A stretch of DNA of 64,000 nt from Virgisporangium ochraceum. GTDB lineage: Bacteria; Actinomycetota; Actinomycetes; Mycobacteriales; Micromonosporaceae. The translations under genes and the position numbers were made by a program. The first letter of the stretch is position 1; every line of letters starts with the position of its first letter. The DNA lies in assembly GCF_016863655.1 (NCBI RefSeq), contig NZ_BOPH01000105.1, positions 62,001 through 126,000 on the forward strand, in the 5' to 3' direction. The notes below the pieces were generated by a model. That model worked only from the letters and a program-made list of their open reading frames with translations, had not been told where the DNA came from and searched no databases. Of this stretch, positions 41,909 to 50,942 are shown piece after piece.

Positions 41909-42619
41909 ATGCGACAGCGGGTGACGCCTCTGGGGCTGATGCTCGCCCTCACCTTCGCGACGGGTGTCGTCGACGCTGTCGGATACCTGAGCCTGGACAA
42001 GGTGTTCGCGGGCAACATGACCGGCAACGTGGTCATCCTCGGCATGGCGGCCACGGGCGGGACGGGGCTGCCCGTCCTCGGTCCGGTCGTGGCGCTGGTG
42101 TTCTTTCTCGTCGGCGCGGCCGTTGCCGGGCGGATGCTGCGCGCCGCCGCGCCGGACTGGAGCCGCCGGTGCACGGTTCTGCTGGGCGGCGTCGGACTGG
42201 TTCTGGCCGCAACGGCGCTCGGCCTGGCCGTGGTCGGGGTGGCAGCCCCTGCCGCCCGCGCGTCGATGGCGTCGTCGCTCGCCCTGGCCATGGGGGTACA
42301 GGCGGCGACGGCCCGTCACCTGGGCGTGAAGGACGTCACGACGGTGGTCGTCACCTCCACGTTGACCGGCCTCGCGGCCGACTCCCGGCTGGGAGCGGCC
42401 CGCGGTCAAGCGGTTGTGCGTCGAGGCGCGGCCGTCACGCTCATCGCCATCGGCGCGGTCACCGGGGCGGCGCTGTGCCAGGTGCACGAAGGTCTCGCGG
42501 TGGCGGCGGCAGCGCTCGTCGTGCTGGCGGTGACCGGCCTCGGCCACGTCTCCGCTCGCTCCGCCGACCACCCGGCGGCAGCTGTCCCGACCTCACCAAT
42601 GACCCCGATCAGCCCATAG
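41909..42619 (+). CDS. YoaK/DUF1275 family membrane protein
   Basis: 236 residues, about six membrane helices. The signature D-A-V-G-Y-L-S-L-D-K-V-F-A-G-N-M-T-G-N appears early, then M-G-V-Q-A-A-T-A-R-H-L and T-T-V-V-V-T-S-T-L-T-G-L. The family is a conserved inner-membrane protein of unknown role, thought to be a small-molecule transporter. It begins 2 bp after the GGT stop, so it belongs to the operon. Confidence 0.88.
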   Translation: MRQRVTPLGLMLALTFATGVVDAVGYLSLDKVFAGNMTGNVVILGMAATGGTGLPVLGPVVALVFFLVGAAVAGRMLRAAAPDWSRRCTVLLGGVGLVLAATALGLAVVGVAAPAARASMASSLALAMGVQAATARHLGVKDVTTVVVTSTLTGLAADSRLGAARGQAVVRRGAAVTLIAIGAVTGAALCQVHEGLAVAAAALVVLAVTGLGHVSARSADHPAAAVPTSPMTPISP

Positions 42620-42637
42620 AGAAAGGCAGGGACGTCC

Positions 42638-44032
42638 ATGACCGCGCCTCCGGCTCCACCGCTCCGCGTAGGAAAGTCCGCTGTCGGGGTCGTCAGCATC
42701 CTGGCTGGCGCCATCGGGACCCTGGAGTCGGTGGTGTCACCGACACTTCCGCTCCTGCAGCGCGAACTGTCGATCAGTCCCGCCCAGGGCGCACTGCTGA
42801 GCATCGCGATGCTCGTCACCGGTGCTCTCACCGCGCCCATCGCAGGCGTGCTCGGTGACCGCCACGGCGGGAAACGGGTCATGATCTGGCTGATGGTGGT
42901 GGTCTCGGCCGGCGGCCTGGTGTCCTCGCTCGCGCCGAACCTGCCGGTGCTGCTGTTCGGGCAGGCACTGGAAGGCGCGATGGTGGGCGCGATGCCACTC
43001 TCGTTCATCCTGATGCGCAAGCTCCTCCCAGCGGAGGAGTCTCCGGTGGCCATCGGCGTGGTCAGCGGCTTCTTCGTGGGCGGCGGCATGCTGGGGACAC
43101 TCATAGCCGGGCCCATCGCGGAAGGGCTGTCCTGGCACTGGATGTTCGCGATACCGACTCTCGCGGTCGTCGTGGCGACCGTGTTCGTCCACCGGGTGCT
43201 GCCGGACGATCAGCCGACCCGGTCGGACGCCAGGATCGACTGGCCCGGCGTGGCCCTCCTGAGCGGCATCGTCCTGACGTTCATGTTCGGGCTCGCGACG
43301 GCGCCCGACATGGGCGCCCAGCCGCTCCTGCTCGTCGTCGCCGTCGTGCTTCTGGCCGCCTTCGTGACCGGATGGATAGCCGTCGAGCGCCGTGCGGCCT
43401 CGCCGATGTTCGACCTCCGCCTGCTCGCCAGGCCCGCGATCTGGCGATCCTATGTGCTCACATTCGCCATCTGCGTAGGTGCCGCGCTGTCGATCTATCT
43501 GGTTCCGCAACTGTTCGCGGTGTCCGGCGACGGCTACGGCTTCGGGGCCAGTTCCACCGACATCGGGCGGTACCTTCTGCCGGCCGCCGCGATGGCGGCG
43601 ATCAGCGGGCCGCTGGGCGGGCTCGGGACGCGACGATTCGGCTCGACCGCCGTACTCGCTGTCGGAATCGGCGTCATGACGGCAGGTCTGATCGGCATGG
43701 CGTTCATCCATACCGAGGTCTGGCACCTCGTCGTCGGCAAGGCGCTGCTCAGCCTGGCCAACGGCGTCTGCATCACGGCGCTGGTCATCAAGACCGCCAC
43801 CTCCGTCGACCATGGCAGTACCGGCACCGCCACGAGCCTGGTCCTGGTGATCCGGGTGCTCGGCTTCGCCACGGGCGCACAGATCGGCGGTGCCGTCCTC
43901 ACCGCCGGAACCCCGGCCGGGTCGGATGTCCCGGCCGAGTCCGCCTACGTCGCCGCCTTCGTCATCGCGAGCGTCGTCACGGCGCTGTCGCTGTTTGTCG
44001 TCCGTTCCATGAGCAAAGGAGTCAAGGAATGA
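42638..44032 (+). CDS. MFS transporter, DHA2-like
   Basis: 464 residues, 14 predicted helices. Early helices carry E-S-V-V-S-P-T-L-P-L-L; motif A is G-V-L-G-D-R-H-G-G-K-R-V; G-G-G-M-L-G-T-L-I-A-G-P-I-A is the antiporter motif C region. GAGAAAGGCAGGGA precedes the ATG. As an H+ antiporter it could export a pathway product or toxic intermediate. Its stop overlaps the FAD monooxygenase start (ATGA). Confidence 0.88.
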   Translation: MTAPPAPPLRVGKSAVGVVSILAGAIGTLESVVSPTLPLLQRELSISPAQGALLSIAMLVTGALTAPIAGVLGDRHGGKRVMIWLMVVVSAGGLVSSLAPNLPVLLFGQALEGAMVGAMPLSFILMRKLLPAEESPVAIGVVSGFFVGGGMLGTLIAGPIAEGLSWHWMFAIPTLAVVVATVFVHRVLPDDQPTRSDARIDWPGVALLSGIVLTFMFGLATAPDMGAQPLLLVVAVVLLAAFVTGWIAVERRAASPMFDLRLLARPAIWRSYVLTFAICVGAALSIYLVPQLFAVSGDGYGFGASSTDIGRYLLPAAAMAAISGPLGGLGTRRFGSTAVLAVGIGVMTAGLIGMAFIHTEVWHLVVGKALLSLANGVCITALVIKTATSVDHGSTGTATSLVLVIRVLGFATGAQIGGAVLTAGTPAGSDVPAESAYVAAFVIASVVTALSLFVVRSMSKGVKE

Positions 44033-45231
44033 CGGGTACCCGTACCGCGCCGAGGCGCAAGGTCCTGATATCCGGGGCCAGCATCGCGGGACCCACCCTC
44101 GCGTTCTGGCTCAACCGCTACGGATACGCGGTCACGGTGGTAGAGAAGGCGGGCACACTTCGCAGCGGTGGTTATCCCATCGACGTGCGCGGTACCGCGC
44201 TCGAGGTCGTCCAGAGGATGGGGATCCTCTCGAAGCTGCAGGACGCACACATCGACCTGCGCCGGCTGACCTTCCTCGATGAGGACGGCAGCGAGGTGGT
44301 ATCGCTCAACCCGCATGCCGTCACCGGCGGTGTCGAGGGGCGGGACCTGGAGGTACGGCGCGGGGACCTCACCGACGCTCTCTATTCGGCGGTCCGTGAC
44401 GACGTGGAGTTCCTGTTCAACGACTCCATCGACACCCTCGACCAGTCCGGGAACGGGGTCGACGTCACCTTCCGCGGAGGCGGCAGGCGCACGTTCGACA
44501 TGGTGTTCGGCGCGGACGGTGTGCACTCACGTACCCGGGAGTTGCTGTTCGGTCCCGAAGAGCAGTTCCACCGGTACCTCGGCTACTGCTTCGCGGTGTT
44601 CACCGTGCCCAACACCTTCCGGCTCTCCCGCGAGACCGTGATGTGGAACAGCCCGGGCAGGGCCGCGGCGCTCTACGCCGCAGGGAACAACGACGAAGTG
44701 CACGCCTTCCTCAACTTCGCCCAGCCGGAACCGCCATTCGACGCGTTCTCAGACCCGGACGCCCAACGGAACCTGGTCGCCACGGTCTTCGCCGACGCGG
44801 GTTGGGAGGTCCCAGGCATGCTGGCCGCCATGCGCACGGCGGGCGACGTGTTCTTCGACGGGGTCAGCCAGATCCACCTGCCCCGCTGGTCCAGCGGCAG
44901 GGTCGCGCTGGTGGGGGACGCCGCGTACGCGCCCTCGTTCCTCACCGGGCAGGGCACCAGCCTCGCGCTCGTCGGCGCGTACATGCTCGCCGGTCACCTG
45001 GCCGACCGGGACCACGTCGAGGGCTTCGCCGCCTACGAACAGAACCTTCGTGAGTTCGTGACCATGAACCAGGGGCTGGCCGGCAAGGGCGGTGCCACCC
45101 TCTTCCCTACCACTGCCGAGGAACTGGAGCAGCGCAACAACAGGCTGCGCACGCTCAGCGCCATGCCTCCCACGAACGGACAACCGGCCCACTCGGCCCT
45201 CACCCTGCCCGAATTCACCGCAAGCACGTAA
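44029..45231 (+). CDS. FAD-dependent monooxygenase (TetX/PHBH superfamily)
   Basis: 400 residues from ATG 44029, coupled to the MFS gene. The FAD fold begins V-L-I-S-G-A-S-I-A-G-P-T-L-A, the mid motif is F-G-A-D-G-V-H-S-R-T-R (DG motif), and the second FAD motif is R-V-A-L-V-G-D-A-A-Y-A-P-S-F-L-T-G-Q-G. This group of single-component flavin hydroxylases includes tetracycline-inactivating TetX-like enzymes and aromatic polyketide hydroxylases. Together with the exporter it could modify and expel a compound; the substrate is unknown. Confidence 0.9.
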   Translation: MTGTRTAPRRKVLISGASIAGPTLAFWLNRYGYAVTVVEKAGTLRSGGYPIDVRGTALEVVQRMGILSKLQDAHIDLRRLTFLDEDGSEVVSLNPHAVTGGVEGRDLEVRRGDLTDALYSAVRDDVEFLFNDSIDTLDQSGNGVDVTFRGGGRRTFDMVFGADGVHSRTRELLFGPEEQFHRYLGYCFAVFTVPNTFRLSRETVMWNSPGRAAALYAAGNNDEVHAFLNFAQPEPPFDAFSDPDAQRNLVATVFADAGWEVPGMLAAMRTAGDVFFDGVSQIHLPRWSSGRVALVGDAAYAPSFLTGQGTSLALVGAYMLAGHLADRDHVEGFAAYEQNLREFVTMNQGLAGKGGATLFPTTAEELEQRNNRLRTLSAMPPTNGQPAHSALTLPEFTAST

Positions 45232-45289
45232 CAGACCTGAACGGCGTGCCGCCGTCCGTCGCGCGCCCGCTCACAGATGGGAAAACAGC

Positions 45290-45787
45290 ATGCTGACCGA
45301 AACGCATCCGAACGCCCGGTGGCTGTCGGATGTCTACCGTGGCGGTGCCGCGATTGCGTCTGATCCGAACCTCGAGGAGGACGAGCGGGAGCGCCGCCAG
45401 AAGGAGCACACGCAGGCAATCATGAGTCGCATGTCGCCGAACATGATCATCCACACCGGCGGCGTACGGCTCACGGTTACCGCCGGAGTGGACTTCCTGA
45501 CGAAGTACCACAAGCGCCGGGCGATGCTCTCGGACGTGAACGTGCAGCCCTTGGGCTTCGATCAGATCCTCGCCGACGACCACTACGGCATCGTTCACGG
45601 CACGTTCCGCACGGCACGCGGCGACGTCGTGTGGACACGCGTGGGGATGGGAGCGTGGCGGTTCGAGGACGGCATCGCCGTCGAGCACTGGGAGCTGTCC
45701 AACGGGCCGAAGTGGGACGAGTTCTTCCTCGCGGGCGATCCCGATTTCAACGGCTCGGCGCTCGAGTTCTGGACACGAGGCGTCTAG
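45290..45787 (+). CDS. SnoaL/NTF2-like protein
   Basis: 165 residues from ATG 45290. E-E-D-E-R-E-R-R-Q-K-E-H and D-F-L-T-K-Y-H-K-R-R mark the helices. The second half (Y-G-I-V-H-G-T-F-R-T; F-E-D-G-I-A-V-E-H-W-E-L-S-N) is the cone-shaped NTF2 fold seen in polyketide cyclases, hydroxylases and dehydratases. It is last in the operon, 58 bp after the monooxygenase. It could act on the hydroxylated product. An IS701 relic abuts its stop codon, but the length looks complete. Confidence 0.75.
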   Translation: MLTETHPNARWLSDVYRGGAAIASDPNLEEDERERRQKEHTQAIMSRMSPNMIIHTGGVRLTVTAGVDFLTKYHKRRAMLSDVNVQPLGFDQILADDHYGIVHGTFRTARGDVVWTRVGMGAWRFEDGIAVEHWELSNGPKWDEFFLAGDPDFNGSALEFWTRGV

Positions 45788-46510
45788 TACTGCTACGGCG
45801 GCGCCAGTCGGACCAGTGCGGCACGTAGCCTGTGGTTGCGCGTGCGGTGTTGACGAGTTTGCCGAACATACGGCGGATCCCGTTGCTGGTCAACGGCATC
45901 CGCTCGGGTTCGCCGTCGCCGGTTCACCTTGCGACGTCTTTCGCGGCTTCGTTGGCGCGGACACCAAAGAGAAAGGCGGCGAGCACGGTCAGGGTGATGT
46001 GGGCGTACCAGGCGTCGTAGCGGCGGACGTGGTACTGGGCGATGGGGACCTCGTTCCAGGCGGCCTGGAACGACTCCCCCACCGCCCAGTGGGCGCCGGC
46101 CACCCGGACCAGGTGACGCAGCCGGGTGGTCCGCGCGCAAGCACACGTAGTAGGCGATCTCCGTCGGGTCACTGACCGAGCGTCTTGCCAATACCGAGCC
46201 ACGACGGCCGTGCGCGCCGCTGCCACGCCCCAGCCCGGACCTTGCCGACCAGCGTGTCGACCCGGGTGGTGGTGTGCAGGCCGGAGGCGACCTCGTCGTC
46301 GCATCGGGTAGCCATCACGTAGGCGAACGGAACCCGGCCTCAACCGCACGTTCCACATCGCCCGGGCCTGCGCCGACTTGGTCGCGACCTCGACCTCGTC
46401 AGGGATCCGCGTCTTGCGGCACCGCTCCCGGTCGGCTGCCCATGACGCCGGCACGTACGACTCCCGGTCGATCAGCGCCCAACCTTTCGCCGACGCGTCG
46501 GCAAGGAACA
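45788..46510 (-). pseudogene. IS701 family transposase relic
   Basis: The start of the fragment (46510 downwards) reads L-F-L-A-D-A-S-A-K-G-W-A-L-I-D-R-E-S-Y-V, then R-C-R-K-T-R-I-P-D-E-V-E-V-A-T-K, the central DDE region of IS701 enzymes. After frame changes near 46300, R-V-A-G-A-H-W-A-V-G-E-S-F-Q and Y-D-A-W-Y-A-H-I-T-L appear. Finally, in another frame, M-P-L-T-S-N-G-I-R-R-M-F-G and H-W-S-D-W-R-R-R form the C-terminus. The N-terminal third is missing, cut by the intron fragment at 46511. Several frameshifts make it inactive. Confidence 0.85.
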
Positions 46511-46587
46511 GTCAGGTAGCGCGGACGCATTGCTGCGTCCGCTCCCCCTCAGAACCGGGCGTGCCCGCTTTCCGGGCACCACGGCTC
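46511..46587 (-). mobile_element. Group II intron 3' end (domains V and VI)
   Basis: Minus strand: GAGCCGTGGTGCCC, a GGAAA-type loop, GCGGGCAC and CCCGGTTC (46587-46551) form the compact catalytic domain V hairpin. It is followed by TGAGGGGGA and a second hairpin with perfect 9-bp arms (46521-46529 / 46534-46542). The terminal CTACCTGAC (46519-46511) suits domain VI and the 3' splice end of class C-like introns, with the A of CTA as branch point. The IS701 reading frame resumes immediately at 46510. The rest of the intron and its reverse transcriptase are gone. Confidence 0.7.
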
Positions 46588-46654
46588 AAAGCAAGCCCCG
46601 GCACGCGATCGGCGGCAGAAGAGGACGTCGGCTACGGTCACGTGGCGTTCCGAG

Positions 46655-48175
46655 TCAGAAATCCAAGTATTCGTATTCGATGCTTTCCAGCCAGCCGGTC
46701 AGGTCCGCGAGTTCGTCGCCGGTGGCGCCGTAGGCGGCCCATTCATCCTGCTCGTCGAGCCGGAGGAAGCCCTTTCCCGCGAAGGCACGCCGCAAGTAGT
46801 CGGTGAAGGTCAGGCAATGCACCTCCTCACGGACCAGGGGATCCGCTCCGGCGTGTGGTAGCCGGATCGAGTACGGGGCGCCACCGCTGATGTTGGCCTT
46901 GTGGAGGTAGTCGGCGGCGATGGTGAGTTCCAGCGGTCCGGCAAGTTCGGGATGCAGTTCCGCCGACTCCTCCTGCCATTCCTCGACCGAGTACCACGCC
47001 GTGCTGAGGTCGTTGATCTCCAGCGGGTCGGCGATCGTCAGCTGTTCGGGTACACCGGGCGGGAACGGGGCGTCCCAGGTGCCGCGCGGAACGAGGTCGA
47101 TCGTTCCGACGATGCGCCAGTAGGCGGCCAGCGCTGGCGGCGCCGCCGAGCCCGTGACCTGCTCCAGTTGCTGCAGCCGGTCCTCGACATCAGCGGCAGG
47201 CCCGGGTAACGCCTGCTCGGTGCTGACCGGCCAGCCGCGGGCAACGAGGGCAGAGGTCAGGTTGGACGCGTTCCGCTGGACACGCTCCATGGTCAGGATG
47301 GCTACCTGCTCGGCCTCCGCGCGCCACACGTCGTCGAGGTGAGCGGCTGCGCCAAGGTCGCGCCAGACGCCTCGATGGTCCCCATTCCGGTAACGTGCTA
47401 CCAGTTCTCCCGGCCGCAAGGGCCTGTTGGCAGGCGCCTTTCTCTGCGTCGCCCGCTCAGCTCTGGCAGCATCCAGCGCAGGACCGGTGACGGCGGAGTC
47501 GGCGTACCTGAGCACTTCACGGGCCTGCCATCCCAGGCTCTCGTGGTCGCGAAGACCGACGCACAGGTCAAGCCACCGGTGATCCTTCGACACCAACTCG
47601 CGCAGCGTTTCCGAGTGCCACTCCGGGCCTGATCCGGTGAACGACCACGGCGCCAGCAGACCAAGAGCCTCGGCGGCAGCCGTCAACCCCGCCGTGGTGG
47701 CCAGGCACTCGTCGGAGAACAGGTGACCGACGTTGTCCCAGGCCGTACCGTCGTCGGTGAACATGACCTTCAGGGCCATGAAGCGGCCAAGGTGGTCGTG
47801 GTCATGGATTCCGCGCCGCAGGGCATCGCGGGCTTCGGCGGTCCCCATTTCGAACAGCGCGTGGGCGGCGGCTGTCGCGACGGGCTGGACAGGGCACCTT
47901 CCCCACAGTCCGATCAGGGTCGGAACGGCCGGTTCATACCGCAGGCGGCCAAGTTCGCGGACCCGGTCTGCCACCACCTGCCAGTCGGCCACGCTCTGGA
48001 CGGCGGAGATACCTCTGTCGTGGTAGGCCTTCACTTCGCTTGCGTTGAGACTGTTCCATCGCTCGATGCTGATGCGGGTCTGGTTTCCGACATCCGGCCA
48101 TCGAGCGAGAGCCGCCAGGAGCGACTCCAAAACACGCGCGCCACCGGTGTCACCTTCGCCCTCTCTCTCCACCAC
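46655..48175 (-). CDS. SUKH/SMI1-like protein with HEAT-like N-terminal region
   Basis: 506 residues if started at GTG 48175; the frame stays open upstream, but codon bias there is poor. Residues ~1-250 form helical repeats (V-P-T-L-I-G-L-W-G-R, A-H-A-L-F-E-M-G-T-A-E-A-R-D-A-L-R-R-G). Residues ~310-505 carry a SUKH-type domain (L-P-P-A-L-A-A-Y-W-R-I-V-G and a conserved Asp/Glu-rich end, W-L-E-S-I-E-Y-E-Y-L). SUKH proteins are often immunity proteins against nuclease toxins, but stand-alone fusions exist. No toxin gene is adjacent; mobile-element relics flank it. Confidence 0.65.
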   Translation of the reverse strand: MVEREGEGDTGGARVLESLLAALARWPDVGNQTRISIERWNSLNASEVKAYHDRGISAVQSVADWQVVADRVRELGRLRYEPAVPTLIGLWGRCPVQPVATAAAHALFEMGTAEARDALRRGIHDHDHLGRFMALKVMFTDDGTAWDNVGHLFSDECLATTAGLTAAAEALGLLAPWSFTGSGPEWHSETLRELVSKDHRWLDLCVGLRDHESLGWQAREVLRYADSAVTGPALDAARAERATQRKAPANRPLRPGELVARYRNGDHRGVWRDLGAAAHLDDVWRAEAEQVAILTMERVQRNASNLTSALVARGWPVSTEQALPGPAADVEDRLQQLEQVTGSAAPPALAAYWRIVGTIDLVPRGTWDAPFPPGVPEQLTIADPLEINDLSTAWYSVEEWQEESAELHPELAGPLELTIAADYLHKANISGGAPYSIRLPHAGADPLVREEVHCLTFTDYLRRAFAGKGFLRLDEQDEWAAYGATGDELADLTGWLESIEYEYLDF

Positions 48176-48378
48176 GCCCGCAGTATGCCAGCGGCCAGAT
48201 GAACCGGAGAATCCAGCTTCGACCATCACTCCAGAGAACATCGACTCATGCACGACCACGTGCGCTCTCATCAGGCACGAGCGGACGTCGCCCACTCGAA
48301 CGCCGCTACGGTCGGTAGCGATCGGCTCGCAAGCATGAGCGTGCATACGACCGCCCGCAATGTCGTACGGTGGAGTCT

Positions 48379-49233
48379 GTGACGCGTAGCGAGCTCCTGC
48401 GGGACCTGCTCGACCACGGCCGGAACTACGCCGCGTCGCGAATCGAGGAACATGCCGGCGAACTTGACCTGCCGCTCGCTGACGTCCTGGTCGTCGCCGG
48501 CCATCCGGTCCCCGGACACCTGCTGCCACCGGACCGCAACCAGAAGGTTCTGCGCGCGTTCGCGTACCGCGTGACGTACTGCACCCATGCACAACTGGCT
48601 CTGCTGCGTGACTTCCTGGACGCATTGCCGGTATTGGGCACGCCGCCGGACGCCCGGCCGGCCCGCGATCCGACCGAACCGGATCCGTTCCCGGCCGTCC
48701 TGCAGGCCATCATGGACAACCGTGGCCTGGGCCTGTACGAGCTTCCGTTCGTCGGGCTGGCGCGCAGCACCATCCTCGGAATGCTCCACGGAAGGTGGCA
48801 CCAGCTGAGGCAGTTGCACGCGATCGCGGGGCCGCTGGGATGGCGCCTGGCAGACCTGGCCGCCGTCGCCGACGAGTCACTACACCCGATCGACTTTCAC
48901 CCGATCCTCTGCCATCACGTCGGCGCGGTGCTCCTGGCGGCAGTGCCCTGCACCACCGAGCAACTGAAACACGCCGGCCGCGAGGCCGACCTCCTGAACG
49001 TCCATAAGAATCGCGGCGTCTGGCAACCGGTCTCATACGGCGTCGAGGAATGCCCGGACGCAGAAGCCATACCACCCGAATCGCCCGCGGACGAGCGACC
49101 GCCCCCGGTAGGCCCGCAGCGTGACCGCCGGTTGAACCACGGCAGCAGACCCTCTGTGCGCCGAAACGCCTCGGGACGGATCCTGATTCGCCGCAATGCC
49201 GCGGCCACGCCTCCTCGCCATCAGGAACCGTGA
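48379..49233 (+). CDS. Hypothetical protein with XRE-like helical region
   Basis: 284 residues; GTG 48379 (GGAG 4 bp upstream) or GTG 48370. R-S-E-L-L-R-D-L-L-D-H-G is followed by E-L-D-L-P-L-A-D-V-L-V-V-A-G. A second helical block, A-R-S-T-I-L-G-M-L-H-G-R-W-H-Q-L-R-Q-L, then L-G-W-R-L-A-D-L-A, resembles a Cro/XRE-type helix-turn-helix. The C-terminal 60 residues are basic and low-complexity. Similar proteins of unknown role occur in actinomycetes. Divergent from the SUKH-like gene. Confidence 0.6.
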   Translation: MTRSELLRDLLDHGRNYAASRIEEHAGELDLPLADVLVVAGHPVPGHLLPPDRNQKVLRAFAYRVTYCTHAQLALLRDFLDALPVLGTPPDARPARDPTEPDPFPAVLQAIMDNRGLGLYELPFVGLARSTILGMLHGRWHQLRQLHAIAGPLGWRLADLAAVADESLHPIDFHPILCHHVGAVLLAAVPCTTEQLKHAGREADLLNVHKNRGVWQPVSYGVEECPDAEAIPPESPADERPPPVGPQRDRRLNHGSRPSVRRNASGRILIRRNAAATPPRHQEP

Positions 49234-49685
49234 GACGCCCGGCGGCATACTGCCGACCGTCATCAGGGAAAAGCCGAATCTGACGCTGCCGTCGCCGATC
49301 TGGCACTCACGATCGCCCTGACCGCCGAGTTCCCACGAGCGCGCGGCCAATCGCGCGTCGTCCCGGCCGGAGTCACGGCCTGCATCGCAGCCCGCGCAGC
49401 GGCATGAGTGCGCAGCTGATCAAGGGGTCACGTCAACGGCCGCCGCTCGTGACCGGCGGCGAGCGGCGGGAGCGAGCGCCGACGGGCGCGGCGAACCGCA
49501 CGGCCGGTTCGATCGGCCGTGCGCCGATGAGCCGTTGCTGGAAGCCGCGGCCGGAGGTCGTCATGTCCGAGGTGACACGGCGCGGCGAGATTGGCCGGGA
49601 CGCGCCGGTCACATGCGTGGGAGTGCAACGCGTCCCTGCGGCCGGCGATCCCCCTGGGGAGCCGCCGGCCAGGTAGACCCGCGGA
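49234..49685. other. Intergenic region with a short coding remnant and hairpin
   Basis: 452 bp. Plus-strand codons 49262-49407 read K-A-E-S-D-A-A-V-A-D-L-A-L-T-I-A-L, a plausible but unrecognised C-terminal remnant. No complete gene was seen. Confidence 0.35.
49640..49670. terminator. Hairpin between convergent genes
   Basis: GGCCGGCG (49640-49647) pairs with CGCCGGCC (49663-49670), with an inner TCCCC/GGGGA stem. It lies 16 bp beyond the stop of the minus-strand BNR gene. Probable terminator. Confidence 0.6.
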
Positions 49686-50942
49686 TCAGATCGGGATCGC
49701 CACGTCGATCCAGTTCGTCAGATCGGTCGAGCGTTGCAGTCGCGCGGTGGGGTTGCCGTTCATCATCGCGAGGTATTCGCCGTTCGGTAGCAGGGTCATA
49801 CCCCCGATCTGTCCGGCGAGGCCCCGCGGCGTGATTGTGTCCCAGGCCTTCGCGCCGGGTCGTAGCACGTACAGCGCGGGCATGGGCTCGGCCGGGCTCG
49901 GTGAGGCACCGATCACCTGGATGCCCGGGCCTGCGGGGGCCGCGACGACCGTGCCGTTCGGAAATGCCCAGACGGTGTTCGCATCGGTCGGGAAGGGCTG
50001 TGGCGGCTTGATCTCCGGGAACGTCGCGCCGTCGTCCGTGCTGCGGAACACCCGGATCGAGCCCTGGTGGTCCTGGGTGCAGGTGACGGTGGCGGCCTCA
50101 CCCACGACGGAGAGCCGGAACACCGCGCACCCGCTGGCCGGTATCGTGGCGTTCTTCCAGGTCCGGCCTCGGTCGTGGCTGGTGGCCACGGCGGGTTGCC
50201 CGTCCTTCGTGCCGGCGACCCAGGTGGTGCCGGTCGTCCGGGACAACTGCATCTGCGAGCGACTTTGCAGATCTGGCTGGTGGGCGAGCGGGGAGAGCGT
50301 CGCGGTGACGGGGTCGAGGGCGACGACGGCGTCCACGGGGGCGTCCTTGTGGTAGTAGTCGGACCACACCGTGCCACCGTCCGGCACCGCCTCGACAGTG
50401 TTCGTCGAGATCGTCACCTTCTGCCAGGTGCGCCCGCCGTCCTGGCTGACCACCGGATCGACGTTCGGCCCGGCCACATAGGGGAACGGGATCTCGTCCG
50501 CGAACAGCATCTGGCCGTCGAGCACCGTAGCACCCAGGAGGCGGCGGTCCGTCGAGCGGCGGGTCCAGGTCTTTCCGCCATCGTCCGAGCCGACGATGGG
50601 AAACTGACACGTCCGATCGCTGTTCACCTTGTCTCCGCACGGGCTCGGGAGGCTCGCGTACTGGTACTGCTGGTCCGCGGACATCACCAGCCAGTTGGCC
50701 CGCGGGTACCTCGGGTCCGGCTGCTTCGTCCCCACCGGGTCGACCGCCGGGCCGGAGCCGAGCACGGCGGTCATCCCTACCACCGTCGCGGCGACGGCGG
50801 CGATCACCCCGCCGGCGCCTACCATGATCTTGTACCGTCGTTCGCGACGCCCGGCCAGGAAGAGCGACTCGGCCGACAGCCGGGTCGGCGGCTCGCCCTC
50901 GGCGGTCTTGGCGAGCAGGTCGTGCAGGTCAACCATCGTCAT
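49686..50942 (-). CDS. Membrane-anchored BNR/sialidase-like beta-propeller protein, possible anti-sigma partner
   Basis: 418 residues from ATG 50942, overlapping the sigma-factor stop (ATGA). A cytoplasmic N-terminus of ~45 residues precedes one membrane helix (G-V-I-A-A-V-A-A-T-V-V-G-M). An extracellular propeller has BNR (Asp-box) motifs S-D-D-G-G-K-T-W, S-Q-D-G-G-R-T-W, S-H-D-R-G-R-T-W and S-T-D-D-G-A-T-F. SigE-type ECF genes in these bacteria are commonly followed by a membrane protein of this topology. An anti-sigma role for the short cytoplasmic part is inference. Confidence 0.78.
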   Translation of the reverse strand: MTMVDLHDLLAKTAEGEPPTRLSAESLFLAGRRERRYKIMVGAGGVIAAVAATVVGMTAVLGSGPAVDPVGTKQPDPRYPRANWLVMSADQQYQYASLPSPCGDKVNSDRTCQFPIVGSDDGGKTWTRRSTDRRLLGATVLDGQMLFADEIPFPYVAGPNVDPVVSQDGGRTWQKVTISTNTVEAVPDGGTVWSDYYHKDAPVDAVVALDPVTATLSPLAHQPDLQSRSQMQLSRTTGTTWVAGTKDGQPAVATSHDRGRTWKNATIPASGCAVFRLSVVGEAATVTCTQDHQGSIRVFRSTDDGATFPEIKPPQPFPTDANTVWAFPNGTVVAAPAGPGIQVIGASPSPAEPMPALYVLRPGAKAWDTITPRGLAGQIGGMTLLPNGEYLAMMNGNPTARLQRSTDLTNWIDVAIPI

